DNA of 64,000 nt from CAVWZH01 sp963765285 (GTDB lineage: Bacteria; Acidobacteriota; Terriglobia; Terriglobales; Acidobacteriaceae). Each line of letters opens with the position of its first letter. The stretch's first letter is position 1. The notes beneath the pieces were generated by a model, which had not been told where the DNA came from, ran no database searches, and was given only the letters and a program-made list of their open reading frames with translations. Shown in pieces: positions 1 through 7,242 of the stretch. Location of the stretch: NCBI GenBank assembly GCA_963765285.1, contig CAVXVR010000004.1:372001-436000 (forward strand), read 5' to 3'. The translations under genes were made by a program, and so were the position numbers.

Positions 1-1016
1 GCCAGGATTTCGTCCGAGCCCGATCTCTCGATAAGCGCTGCCGCAGCCTGATGGCGATGCCGAATCTTGATCGAAACCCGCAGCGGTTCATGGAGATCGT
101 CCACCGAAATCCAGTTCAAGCGATGCGCCCGCAAAGTCCGCGAGTAAAGTTCCTCTTGCACGCCCACAATCACTTGTCGCGAATCGCCCTTGATCTGAAT
201 TACGTAGAGCGGCGTCCCTGTAGCCACGCCCAGTCCCTTGCGCTGGCCCACAGTGAAGTGATGGATGCCGCTGTGCTCGCCGATGGTTTCCCCGGTTGTC
301 GTCACCAGCTCGCCCGAGGTATCCGGCAGCGCCTCTCCCTGCTCTCCCAGATAAGCATCGAGAAAATTCTTGTAGTCGCCGCCCGGAACGAAGCAGATTT
401 CCTGCGAGTCGGGCTTCTCGGCCAGCGCCAACCCATGCTGGCGGGCCAGTTCCCTGACCTCCGGCTTGGTCATCGCGCCCAGAGGAAACAAAGTCCGGCT
501 GAGCTGCTCTTGCGTCAGGCCGAACAGGAAATAAGTCTGATCTTTGGCCAGGTCCGTGGGACGCCGCAGCAGCCAGCGCTCGCCCGTCTCATCGAATTCA
601 ACCTTGGCATAGTGACCCGTGGCAACCGCGTCCGCTCCAATTTGCCGGGCAACAATCAGTAACTGATCAAACTTCAAGTGGTTGTTGCACAAGCTGCACG
701 GAATCGGAGTCCTCCCAGAGAGATACTCCTCGACAAACGGCCGCACCACGTCGCGCTCGAAGCGCTCTTCCTGATTGACCACGTAGTACGGAATGCCAAT
801 GGTCTCGGCCACCCGCCGCGCATCGTAGACATCATCCAGCGAACAGCAGCGGCCCTGCACTGCCTCCGGCATGCCAGGATGCCCAGCCAGCCGCCGCTGG
901 TTCCACAGTTGCATGGTCAGGCCGACGATGTTATGTCCCTCGGCCCGCAGCATGGCCGCCACGGTGGAGGAATCGACTCCACCCGACATGGCGACGGCGA
1001 TGGTGCGAGAGGGCAT
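1..1016 (-). CDS. mnmA: tRNA-specific 2-thiouridylase MnmA (3' end cut by window edge)
   Basis: MnmA activates C2 of uridine 34 in tRNA-Lys, -Glu and -Gln with ATP and replaces the oxygen with sulfur delivered from a cysteine desulfurase. Reading leftwards from the ATG at 1016, the frame stays open to base 1 (338 codons; the family is usually about 360). Visible are the N-terminal PP-loop SGGVDSS (residues 11-17), the catalytic cysteine in PCSLCNNHLKF (C110) and the second cysteine in DSQEICF (C208) that forms the persulfide/disulfide pair. The cysteine desulfurase that could feed it lies 2 kb away at 3027-4193 on the same strand, beyond a toxin-antitoxin pair. I checked the reading frame at both ends and saw no break. 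Identity is confident; only the last residues lie outside the window. Confidence 0.95.
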   Translation of the reverse strand, partial: MPSRTIAVAMSGGVDSSTVAAMLRAEGHNIVGLTMQLWNQRRLAGHPGMPEAVQGRCCSLDDVYDARRVAETIGIPYYVVNQEERFERDVVRPFVEEYLSGRTPIPCSLCNNHLKFDQLLIVARQIGADAVATGHYAKVEFDETGERWLLRRPTDLAKDQTYFLFGLTQEQLSRTLFPLGAMTKPEVRELARQHGLALAEKPDSQEICFVPGGDYKNFLDAYLGEQGEALPDTSGELVTTTGETIGEHSGIHHFTVGQRKGLGVATGTPLYVIQIKGDSRQVIVGVQEELYSRTLRAHRLNWISVDDLHEPLRVSIKIRHRHQAAAALIERSGSDEIL

Positions 1017-1102
1017 GTTTCTATTGTAAATGGAGATGAACCGTGTGTGACCCGGAGAACTCCCGCCCAGGCGATGCCTGGACAGTGTACCCTCAGGAAC
1101 TA

Positions 1103-1131
1103 TTGACCGTTATAGCTTAATTAGCTAAAAT
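1103..1131 (+). promoter_or_regulatory. sigma-70 promoter with palindromic operator for the toxin-antitoxin operon
   Basis: A -35 box TTGACC (1103-1108) is followed after 17 bases by a -10 box TAAAAT (1126-1131), 21 bases before the antitoxin ATG. A perfect inverted repeat, TAGCT (1113-1117), spacer TAATT, AGCTA (1123-1127), fills the spacer and touches the -10. Phd/YefM antitoxins are known to repress their own operons by binding palindromes over the promoter, so this is the expected operator position. That the palindrome is the binding site is inference. Confidence 0.7.
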
Positions 1132-1152
1132 AGTCAGTCGAGATGGGATACC

Positions 1153-1479
1153 ATGTCCGCCCCTGCTAAACCCCGCGCCTCAGTCACCGCCACCGAGGCC
1201 AAGAATTCCTTCGGTCACCTCCTCGAAAAGGCCATGCAGGGCGGGATCGTCGTCATCACCAAGCACGATGCACCCAAAGCCGTCCTCATTTCCGTGGACG
1301 AATACACCGCTCTCGCCAAGGCCTCTGAATCCCGGATCAATACCCTGAGCGCTGAATTCGATTCCCTTCTCATGCGCATGCAGGTCCCGAAAGCCCGGAG
1401 CGCGATGAAGAGCGCCTTCCATGCTTCACCCAAACAGATCGGAAAAGCCGCAGTTACGGCCGCGCGGAAACGTGGCTAA
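1153..1479 (+). CDS. Phd/YefM-family type II antitoxin
   Basis: A 108-residue protein whose first 55 residues fit the Phd/YefM DNA-binding fold. After ASVTATEAKNSFGHLLEKA comes a strand-rich stretch with the usual VVITKHDAPKAVLISVDEY pattern. The C-terminal half is basic and likely helical; in this family that part wraps and neutralises the toxin and is degraded under stress. Its stop overlaps the GTG start of the following zeta-like kinase by 8 bases, which implies translational coupling. The promoter just upstream carries a palindrome suited to autoregulation. Phd/YefM antitoxins more often pair with Doc, YoeB or VapC-type toxins; classic zeta toxins pair with the unrelated epsilon antitoxin, so this pairing is less usual. 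The family call is firm; the partner assignment rests on adjacency. Confidence 0.85.
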   Translation: MSAPAKPRASVTATEAKNSFGHLLEKAMQGGIVVITKHDAPKAVLISVDEYTALAKASESRINTLSAEFDSLLMRMQVPKARSAMKSAFHASPKQIGKAAVTAARKRG

Positions 1480-2117
1480 GCGGCGGCGGGTCTCCTGCAT
1501 CTATGTGCTGGCGGGAGCCAATGGCGCCGGTAAGAGCAGCCTCATGGGGGCGATGCTGTTGCAACAAGGCGTGGAGTACTTTGATCCCGACCGCGCTGAC
1601 AGAGCGTATTTTGCTGGAAAATCCTGGCATATCCCAGGCGGAAGCCAACATCGCAGCCTGGCACGAAGGCAAGCGGCTACTCGAACACGCCGTCGCTGAA
1701 AGACTCGATTTTGCTTTCGAGACTACGCTTGGAGGAACGACCATCGCCAGTCTCCTTGACCAGGCGCTCTCGCAAGGAATTGAAGTCAGAGTTTGGTATG
1801 TGGGTCTGGAGGGAGCGGATCTCCACCTCGTGCGCGTGCGGTCCCGGGTCGCAGAAGGCGGACACGACATACCAGAGGAAAGAATTCGGGAACGATATAT
1901 CCAGAGCCGGCTCAACCTGATCCGGCTCCTTCCGCGATTGACTGAGCTTCTGGTCTATGACAACAGCGAGGAAGCCAATCCCCGCACCGGAGCACAGCCT
2001 CAACCGCGACTCATTCTTCGCATGGTTCAAGGCAAAGTGCGGGAGACCTGCCCACTGATTCGTGTTCCCGAATGGGCAAAACCGATTCTCGCGGCAGCCC
2101 TAAAACTGAAAAGCTAA
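1472..2117 (+). pseudogene. zeta-toxin-like P-loop kinase, frameshifted
   Basis: Zeta-type toxins are P-loop kinases; characterised members phosphorylate UDP-N-acetylglucosamine and block cell-wall synthesis. From a GTG at 1472, overlapping the antitoxin stop, the frame reads VSCIYVLAGANGAGKSSL (Walker A) and then YFDPDR. The conserved continuation, LTERILLENPGISQAEANI and the typical AFETTLGG motif, lies in the next frame and runs to the stop at 2117. Removing one base near 1592-1596 (in the run ccgcgctgac) joins the halves as FDPDRLTERILLENPG. As written, the protein ends soon after the Walker A region and cannot be active. This could be a real inactivating mutation, which is tolerable for a toxin, or a sequence error like the other single-base breaks in this window. 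Restored length is about 214 residues. Confidence 0.8.
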
Positions 2118-2136
2118 GCTTCATCTCACCGCCAGC

Positions 2137-2583
2137 TTACTTCTGCCGCGCCTCGGCCTCCGCCAGCCATCCGCGGCGGAGTTTTTCAGTCGGTACGCTC
2201 GACAAATAAGGTTTGATATCGAGAATCGGCGTGCCATCGAGCATATCCACACCGCGAACATGCAGATTGGCGCCCTCGCGGCGAAGCAGTTCCACCACCG
2301 TCAGCCCAATCGGATTTGGACGGTATGGCGACCGCGTCGCAAACACGCCGTGCGGCCGATTGTCTGAAGGCGGTGTGCCGAGCAACTCGAACTCTTTTGA
2401 ACGATCGAACTCCCAGAGAATGAAGAGATGCGAGAAGCCCTCGATGTCGGCAAGTCCCGGCGCGAAATCCGGCAAAATCTTGAGCACGCCATCGGCTTCG
2501 TGTTTCGCGCCTAGACCCTTGGGGATTTCGCTTCCGGCTTTGTATGGGCTGCTTACGAATCCAACCGGGTGAGAAGTGAACAT
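2137..2583 (-). CDS. trmO: tRNA N6-threonylcarbamoyladenosine(37)-N6-methyltransferase TrmO (TsaA-like)
   Basis: TrmO adds a methyl group to t6A at position 37 of tRNA-Thr using S-adenosylmethionine. The 148-residue protein has the compact TsaA/VirR beta-barrel fold signatures: an N-terminal IGxVxSP-like start (HPVGFVSSPYK), GLADIEGFSHLFILWEFDRS, and the diagnostic block FATRSPYRPNPIGLTVVELL followed by VRGVDMLDGTPILDIKPYL. Length suits the short bacterial and archaeal form without the C-terminal extension of E. coli TrmO. It is the last gene of a leftward run (desulfurase, hslR, trmO) with only 19 bases between it and hslR. It ends 20 bases from the zeta-toxin stop, so the two units converge. 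Confidence 0.9.
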   Translation of the reverse strand: MFTSHPVGFVSSPYKAGSEIPKGLGAKHEADGVLKILPDFAPGLADIEGFSHLFILWEFDRSKEFELLGTPPSDNRPHGVFATRSPYRPNPIGLTVVELLRREGANLHVRGVDMLDGTPILDIKPYLSSVPTEKLRRGWLAEAEARQK

Positions 2584-2602
2584 CGGGATCGCGCCTCCTG
2601 AA

Positions 2603-2983
2603 TCATCCTCTTCCGCGGAACCGAATGATTTTCCCCCGATCGCGTTTAGAGGGCCGACCGGCGGGCAACTGCTCGAACTGCCTCATCGCCTTGCGCTCAG
2701 CTTCCACCTTCAGGCGCTGCTCGCGGCTCTCTTCGGTCTCGCGGTAGAGAGTCTGCGCAACTGCAGCCGGGCCGCGGACTTCACTGAGCAGCATGACCTC
2801 CACCTGGAAGTCACCGCCCTCGTTGGTCACTTGTAGCATGTCCCCGACGCGGACCTCGCGCGATGCTTTAGCGGATTGTGCGTTGGATCGGATTCTGCCG
2901 AGGCCGCAGGCCCGAGCCGCCAGCGCCCGCGTCTTGAAAAATCGCGCGGCCCAGAGCCACTTGTCCATTCGCACGGAGGGCAT
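2603..2983 (-). CDS. hslR: S4-domain RNA-binding protein, HslR/Hsp15 family
   Basis: Hsp15 binds free 50S ribosomal subunits carrying a stalled nascent chain and helps recycle them. This 126-residue protein opens with RMDKWLWAARFFKTRALAARAC, the hallmark of the Hsp15 S4 domain, then VRVGDMLQVTNEGGDFQVEVMLLSEVRGPAAVAQTLY. Its C-terminus is highly charged and basic (KRDRGKIIRFRGRG), again typical. The start at 2983 gives five residues before the conserved MDKWLW; the ATG at 2968 is an alternative. It sits between the desulfurase (43 bases upstream) and trmO (19 bases downstream) and is probably co-transcribed with both, a grouping around tRNA and ribosome maintenance. Confidence 0.88.
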   Translation of the reverse strand: MPSVRMDKWLWAARFFKTRALAARACGLGRIRSNAQSAKASREVRVGDMLQVTNEGGDFQVEVMLLSEVRGPAAVAQTLYRETEESREQRLKVEAERKAMRQFEQLPAGRPSKRDRGKIIRFRGRG

Positions 2984-3026
2984 GGGATATTTTGCTATAG
3001 AACCAGGGCTTCCCCGGAAACACCTG

Positions 3027-4193
3027 CTAAGACCTCACCACCACCCTGGGGTAAACCGGCGACAATTCTCGCAGGCGGGCAACGGTGGCGGGAATCAGGC
3101 TCAGGGCGAATTCCATGTCTTCGGCTGTATTCTGTTTGCCCAGGCTGAAGCGCAGGCTGGCGCGGGCCCGCTCCTGAGGCAGGCCCATAGCGGTCAAAAC
3201 GTGCGACGGCTCAATGGCCCCGGAAGAACACGCGGCACCGGTGGAAACTGCCAGGCCCTTCAGGTCGAGCGCAATCACCAGCGCTTCGCCTTCGATGTAA
3301 TCAAAATAGATATTCGTCGTATTCGGAACCCTGGGCGCCCCGGTACCATTCACGCCCGACGCTTCGACTTCACCCAGAATCACGCGCTCGATGCGGTCGC
3401 GCTGTTCAGCCATGCGGGCCAGGTCGCCTCGAGCCAATGTCTGCTGCGCCATCTCCGCTGCCGCGCCGAGACCGACGATGCCGGGCACATTCTCCGTGCC
3501 CGCCCGCCGCGAGCGTTCGTGGCTTCCACCATAAAGCATCGGCTCAAGTTGTGTTCCCTTGCGCACGTACAGTGCTCCCACGCCTTGGGGAGCGTGCATC
3601 TTGTGCCCGGATATCGAAAGCAAGTCGCAGCCTAAGCGCTTCACATCGACTTCCACTTTTCCCGCGGCTTGCACCGCGTCGGTGTGAAAATAGACATCAG
3701 CCTCGGCGGCAACTCTGCCAATCTCTTCCACCGGCTGCAGTACCCCGGTTTCATTGTTCGCCATCATGATGGTGATGAGTTTTGTGTTCGGCCGCAGGGC
3801 GCGCCGCACATCGTCGGGATCCACCAGGCCCCGGCTGTCCACCGGAACGTAACTGACTTCGCAGCCTTGCGCCTCCAGGCGCTTGCAGGAATTCAAAACC
3901 GCATGGTGTTCGATGGTCGAACTGATGATGTGATCGCCGGGGCGCGCGAGCCCGAAAATCGCCAGATTGTCGGCTTCTGTTCCTCCGCTGGTGAACACGA
4001 CCTCAGAAGCCCGGCAGCCCAACAGCTTCGCAACCGACTCGCGAGCGCGCTCCACCGCCGCGCGTGTCTCCTGCCCATGATGATGAATGGAAGACGCGTT
4101 GCCGAAGTGTTCGGCAAAGTACGGCTGCATGGCCTCAAGAACCTCCGGTAGCACCGGAGTGGTGGCGTTATTGTCGAGATAAACCCGCCTCAT
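3027..4193 (-). CDS. iscS: cysteine desulfurase, NifS/IscS class
   Basis: A PLP enzyme that converts L-cysteine to alanine and holds the sulfur as a persulfide for Fe-S clusters and tRNA thiolation. The 388-residue protein begins YLDNNATTPVLPEV and has the PLP lysine in SISGHKMHAPQG (K198) and the catalytic cysteine in GAACSSGAIEPS (C322) on the long flexible loop of class I enzymes. No iscU, iscA or sufB lies beside it, so which pathway it serves cannot be told from context. The tRNA-modification neighbours (MnmA, TrmO) make sulfur supply to MnmA the simplest idea. The ATG at 4193 is preceded by gtgaggg on the coding strand. The symbol is by class; a NifS label would be equally fair. Confidence 0.92.
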   Translation of the reverse strand: MRRVYLDNNATTPVLPEVLEAMQPYFAEHFGNASSIHHHGQETRAAVERARESVAKLLGCRASEVVFTSGGTEADNLAIFGLARPGDHIISSTIEHHAVLNSCKRLEAQGCEVSYVPVDSRGLVDPDDVRRALRPNTKLITIMMANNETGVLQPVEEIGRVAAEADVYFHTDAVQAAGKVEVDVKRLGCDLLSISGHKMHAPQGVGALYVRKGTQLEPMLYGGSHERSRRAGTENVPGIVGLGAAAEMAQQTLARGDLARMAEQRDRIERVILGEVEASGVNGTGAPRVPNTTNIYFDYIEGEALVIALDLKGLAVSTGAACSSGAIEPSHVLTAMGLPQERARASLRFSLGKQNTAEDMEFALSLIPATVARLRELSPVYPRVVVRS

Positions 4194-4340
4194 GAACCCT
4201 CACTTCTCATTTTACGCCCCACCCAAGTACCGCTTCCGGAGCGCATACCCACGGGTTACTAAAGTTCTCTGAACGCCGCTCTGGGAGCGGCTTTCGACAC
4301 GTTGGCGGCGCGGAAGATTCCTACCTTTGGGGAAACCGGC

Positions 4341-4394
4341 TGTGAAAGTATTTTCACACCTGCCCCGCCTCACGCCCTAACGCAAGTATTTTCA
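4341..4394 (+). promoter_or_regulatory. repeated palindromic upstream site (candidate activator-binding sites)
   Basis: TGTGAAA (4341-4347), spacer GTAT, TTTCACA (4352-4358) forms a perfect 7-base inverted repeat. Its core AAGTATTTTCA (4346-4356) recurs exactly at 4384-4394, 38 bases downstream. Both lie just upstream of the sigma-54 promoter at 4405-4421, at the distance where enhancer-binding proteins usually act. Activators of the PrsR kind are reported to drive PEP-CTERM genes through sigma-54; that these are their sites here is inference. Confidence 0.6.
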
Positions 4395-4404
4395 GTCTCG
4401 CGCA

Positions 4405-4421
4405 TTGGCGCGGCAATTGCT
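4405..4421 (+). promoter_or_regulatory. sigma-54 (RpoN) promoter of the PEP-CTERM gene
   Basis: The run from 4405 reads TTGGCGCG, GCAA, TTGCT. It matches the -24/-12 consensus TTGGCACG-N4-TTGCW at every position but one (A to G). The invariant GG (4407-4408) and GC (4419-4420) are separated by exactly 10 bases, as sigma-54 requires. The start of transcription would be near 4431-4433, giving a leader of about 67 bases before the ATG at 4499. No competing sigma-70 promoter is evident in this stretch. Confidence 0.75.
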
Positions 4422-4440
4422 TCTATGGGATGTGGCAAGC

Positions 4441-4484
4441 AGCAGTTAAGTAGCAGTTAAGTAGCAGTTTAGTAACAGTTACCG
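4441..4484 (+). repeat. four tandem 11-base repeats in the leader of the PEP-CTERM gene
   Basis: AGCAGTTAAGT (4441-4451) is repeated exactly at 4452-4462, then as AGCAGTTTAGT (4463-4473) and AACAGTTACCG (4474-4484). The period equals one helical turn. They lie between the predicted sigma-54 start site and the initiation codon, ending at the likely ribosome-binding site GAGGA (about 4484-4488). They may bind a regulator as DNA or act in the mRNA leader. The rest of the 305-base gap 4194-4498 shows no gene. Confidence 0.7.
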
Positions 4485-4498
4485 AGGAACCTAAAAGT

Positions 4499-5164
4499 AT
4501 GCGTTATGTTCGCTTTTCGCCGATCGTTTTCCTCCTTGTCGCATTTGCGGTCACGCCCGTTCTTGCCGACCCTATGGTTTCGATGAACTTCGTTGGCCCC
4601 GGCGGCAACAACTCGGGTGGGGTTTACACCTACCCGTACTACTTCTCGATCAACGGGAGTTCGACCTATACCCCGCTGGTCTGTGACGCGTACAACAACG
4701 AAATCGGGACGGGTGAGACCTGGAACGCCATTGTGACGCCCCTGCTCAACGCGGGCGGAATGTGGGGCAGCAGCAACTTGCTGGACTATAAAGCGGCGGG
4801 ACTGATTTTCGAAGGCATGCTCTGGGGTAACATCGACCCCAATGCCGGCAATTGGGCGATCTGGGGACTCTTTGCTCCCAATGCCCAGGGCAACTCGGCT
4901 TTCATCAACAGCGGTGCCGCTGGCCTCGAAAGCACTTACCTGACGCAGGCGTGGAATGCGCCCAACAGCGCGTTCAATGGACTAGTGATCTACACTCCCG
5001 TCGCCGGGTCGCAGAGTTGGGGCGGCACGCCTCAGGAATTTATTGGACTCGTACCGGTGTCTGAACCGGGATCGCTGAGCCTGATGGGATTGACCTTGTT
5101 GGCCCTTGCGGGCGCAGTCGTTTACAAGAAGCGCACGGTTGCCAGCGCCGCAGCGTCAGCATAA
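4499..5164 (+). CDS. secreted PEP-CTERM sorting-domain protein
   Basis: A 221-residue exported protein. Residues 1-23 form a signal peptide (RFSPIVFLLVAFAVTPVLA, then DPM). The middle is rich in G, N, S, Y and W without a family I recognise. The C-terminus is a PEP-CTERM signal: SEPGS at 188-192, a hydrophobic helix (LSLMGLTLLALAGAVVY) and a basic tail (KKRTV). In known systems exosortase (EpsH/XrtA) recognises this tail and processes the protein for the cell surface, often with exopolysaccharide production and floc or biofilm formation. No exosortase is in the window, which is normal because targets are scattered. It appears to be a single-gene unit driven by the sigma-54 promoter upstream and closed by the hairpin downstream. 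Confidence 0.88.
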   Translation: MRYVRFSPIVFLLVAFAVTPVLADPMVSMNFVGPGGNNSGGVYTYPYYFSINGSSTYTPLVCDAYNNEIGTGETWNAIVTPLLNAGGMWGSSNLLDYKAAGLIFEGMLWGNIDPNAGNWAIWGLFAPNAQGNSAFINSGAAGLESTYLTQAWNAPNSAFNGLVIYTPVAGSQSWGGTPQEFIGLVPVSEPGSLSLMGLTLLALAGAVVYKKRTVASAAASA

Positions 5165-5198
5165 GCAGGCTTTCGACCCGAAATCTTGTTAACAAACC

Positions 5199-5236
5199 AT
5201 TGGCGCCGCCCTCACGCGGCGCCAATGCCTTTTCCC
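5199..5236. terminator. rho-independent-type hairpin between convergent genes
   Basis: ATTGGCGCCGC (5199-5209) pairs perfectly with GCGGCGCCAAT (5216-5226) around the loop CCTCAC, an 11-base-pair stem. It is followed on the plus strand by GCCTTTTCCC. It lies 35 bases after the PEP-CTERM stop and before the 3' end of the leftward SnoaL-like gene, so it may serve both. Confidence 0.75.
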
Positions 5237-5258
5237 TTGCAATTCGGTTTGAAGCGGC

Positions 5259-5771
5259 CTACGGCTTCGATTGTAAATCCGGCTTGCTTGTGTCCAAATC
5301 CACCGGCACAGAAACGTGCTCGTGAACGATCAGCCATTTGCCCTTGATCTTCTTGTACACATCGGTCACGCGCACGGTCAGGTCCACCGGATCACCCTTC
5401 TTTAACTTTCCGGTCATATGCTGAATACTGTGGCTGTACGCCAGGCCGTGGCCATCAGTCGTAACCGACAACTCGCTTAGGACAAAGGTTATGGGACCGT
5501 CGAACAAGGCAAGAGTATCCTGCCAGTCCTTCTTGTACGCGGCGAATCCAACATACTGGCGCGGAGGGACTACATCAAAGACCAAAAGCTGGTCACTTGG
5601 AGCGTAGGCTTTCATGATCGCATCCAAATCCTTCGCGTTGAACGCATCCTGAAAGCTTTGCTCCAGTGCCCTGATTTGCGCTTCATCGTTCGCCTTGCCA
5701 AATGACGGAGCGGTAAGACCGCACAAGATCAAAACCAATACGGCAACTACGGAAGTCTCTATTCGTCTCAT
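5259..5771 (-). CDS. exported SnoaL-like / DUF4440 ketosteroid-isomerase-fold protein
   Basis: A 170-residue protein with a signal peptide (SVVAVLVLILCGLTAPSFGKA) and an NTF2/SnoaL-like domain: EAQIRALEQSFQDAFNAKDLDAIMKAYAP is the usual first helix pair, then strand-rich segments and the closing WLIVHEHVSVPV. Domains of this fold act as small hydrolases or isomerases, or only as binding cups; no catalytic set can be assigned here. Proteins of this kind, often annotated as ketosteroid isomerase homologues or SgcJ/EcaC family, are frequent in soil acidobacteria. It stands alone between the PEP-CTERM gene and citrate synthase. The ATG at 5771 is preceded by gaaggagatgc on the coding strand, a good ribosome-binding site. 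Confidence 0.75.
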   Translation of the reverse strand: MRRIETSVVAVLVLILCGLTAPSFGKANDEAQIRALEQSFQDAFNAKDLDAIMKAYAPSDQLLVFDVVPPRQYVGFAAYKKDWQDTLALFDGPITFVLSELSVTTDGHGLAYSHSIQHMTGKLKKGDPVDLTVRVTDVYKKIKGKWLIVHEHVSVPVDLDTSKPDLQSKP

Positions 5772-5874
5772 GCATCTCCTTCTTCGTACGCAGAATTTTA
5801 TGGATTTCAGCGCCGACTATTATAGGCGCACGAGACCGCCTTCGGCTTTCTCGCTTGTGGGAAGCAGGCTAAAG

Positions 5875-7017
5875 CTAACGCTGTTCGATTGGGATGTAAT
5901 GCTGTGGGTAGGGCGGGCCAATGTAGTCGGCGCGCGGCCTGATCAGGCGATTGTCGTCAAGCTGTTCAATCACGTGCGCCGCCCAGCCGCTTATGCGTGA
6001 GACGGCGAAGACCGGTGTGAACAGATCCACGTCGATGCCTAGAGTGTGGTAGGTGGAAGCGGAATAAAAATCGACATTCGCGTTCAGCCGTCTTTCCGCC
6101 TTCACACATTGCTCAATCTTTTCAGACATCTCAAACCATTTGCTCTGCCCGCTCGATTGCCCCAGATCTCGCGCCATCTTACGCAAATGAGTCGCGCGCG
6201 GGTCCTCGGTATGGTAGACGCGGTGCCCGAAGCCGGAAACTTTCTTCTTTTGCGTCAGCATATTCTTGACGAACTGTACCGGGTCCGCGCCATTCCGATC
6301 GATCTCCACCAGCATGTGAAACACGGCTTCATTTGCGCCGCCGTGTAGTGGACCCTTCAGCGTGCCGATGGCCGAGGTGATGGCGGAGTGCATATCGGAA
6401 AGCGTCGCCGCCGTAACCCGCGCCGCAAACGTGGAAGCGTTCAGTTCGTGGTCCGCGTGCAAGATAAGAGCAATATCCAGGGCATGCTCTGCTGTCGCCG
6501 AGGGGCGCTCGCCGCTCAGCAGCAGCAGAAAATTCGCTGCGTGGCCGAGCTTGCGGTCCGGGTCGACCACACTCTTCCCTTTGCGGATGCGGTCATACGC
6601 CGCCACGATCATCGCAATCTGCGAGGTCAGTCGGATGGCTTTGCGGAGGTTGGCTTCGTGATCGTTCTTTTTGTCATCCGCGTCATAGAACGAAAGCATT
6701 GAAACCGCGGTGCGTAGCAGGTCCATGGGCTGAACGTGCCGAGGTGTCGTGCGCAGCAAAGTAATGATCGCCGGATCGAGGGTGCGTTCTTCCGCCAGGC
6801 GTTCGCGTAGCTCCTTCAGTTCGCTCTGCGGCGGCAGCCTGCCGAACCACAGCAAGTAGCAAGTCTCTTCAAACGTGGAGTTGTCAGCCAGTTCGTGAAT
6901 GTCGATGCCGCGGTAGGCGAGGACGCCCTGGTCCCCGTCGATGTAGCAGATACTGGAGGTGGTCGCGACCACGCCTTCCAATCCCTTGGGGGCACGCGCG
7001 GTGGTCAGACTGGACAT
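5875..7017 (-). CDS. gltA: citrate synthase (small dimeric type; possibly 2-methylcitrate synthase)
   Basis: Condenses acetyl-CoA with oxaloacetate at the entry to the TCA cycle. The 380-residue reading from the ATG at 7017 (GAGCGAGG just before it) fits the small type II-like citrate synthases of Gram-positives, archaea and acidobacteria. The frame is open to 7089, but the longer N-terminus lacks family character. Visible motifs: ICYIDGDQGVLAYRGIDIHELA at the N-terminus, the histidine of HADHELNAST, GFGHRVYHTEDPR, and the catalytic-aspartate region in HTLGIDVDLFTPVFAVSR. Citrate and methylcitrate synthases of this size cannot be told apart by eye, and no prp genes lie nearby, so citrate synthase is preferred. 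Confidence 0.9.
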   Translation of the reverse strand: MSSLTTARAPKGLEGVVATTSSICYIDGDQGVLAYRGIDIHELADNSTFEETCYLLWFGRLPPQSELKELRERLAEERTLDPAIITLLRTTPRHVQPMDLLRTAVSMLSFYDADDKKNDHEANLRKAIRLTSQIAMIVAAYDRIRKGKSVVDPDRKLGHAANFLLLLSGERPSATAEHALDIALILHADHELNASTFAARVTAATLSDMHSAITSAIGTLKGPLHGGANEAVFHMLVEIDRNGADPVQFVKNMLTQKKKVSGFGHRVYHTEDPRATHLRKMARDLGQSSGQSKWFEMSEKIEQCVKAERRLNANVDFYSASTYHTLGIDVDLFTPVFAVSRISGWAAHVIEQLDDNRLIRPRADYIGPPYPQHYIPIEQR

Positions 7018-7242
7018 GAAACCTCGCTCGAGTGGTTGGATTCCTGTTGTGACTCCACGGAACGCCACGCCCGACGCGCGCGGTCGCAACTAACGTTTAT
7101 ACGCTAAATATCGTGCAGTTTCCAAGCCGGGCGGGCGCTCGGTAGTGCCTCAGTTTCCCTTCTTTCCCGGTTATACCCAAAGGTACACTCCCGCACAGGA
7201 GAGCTATAGGGCTTCGCCCAATTCCCGGGTACAATCTGAGCC

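Noticed and set aside
2793..4151. Rightward open frames over hslR and the cysteine desulfurase
   Set aside because: Antisense to strongly conserved genes, no protein features.
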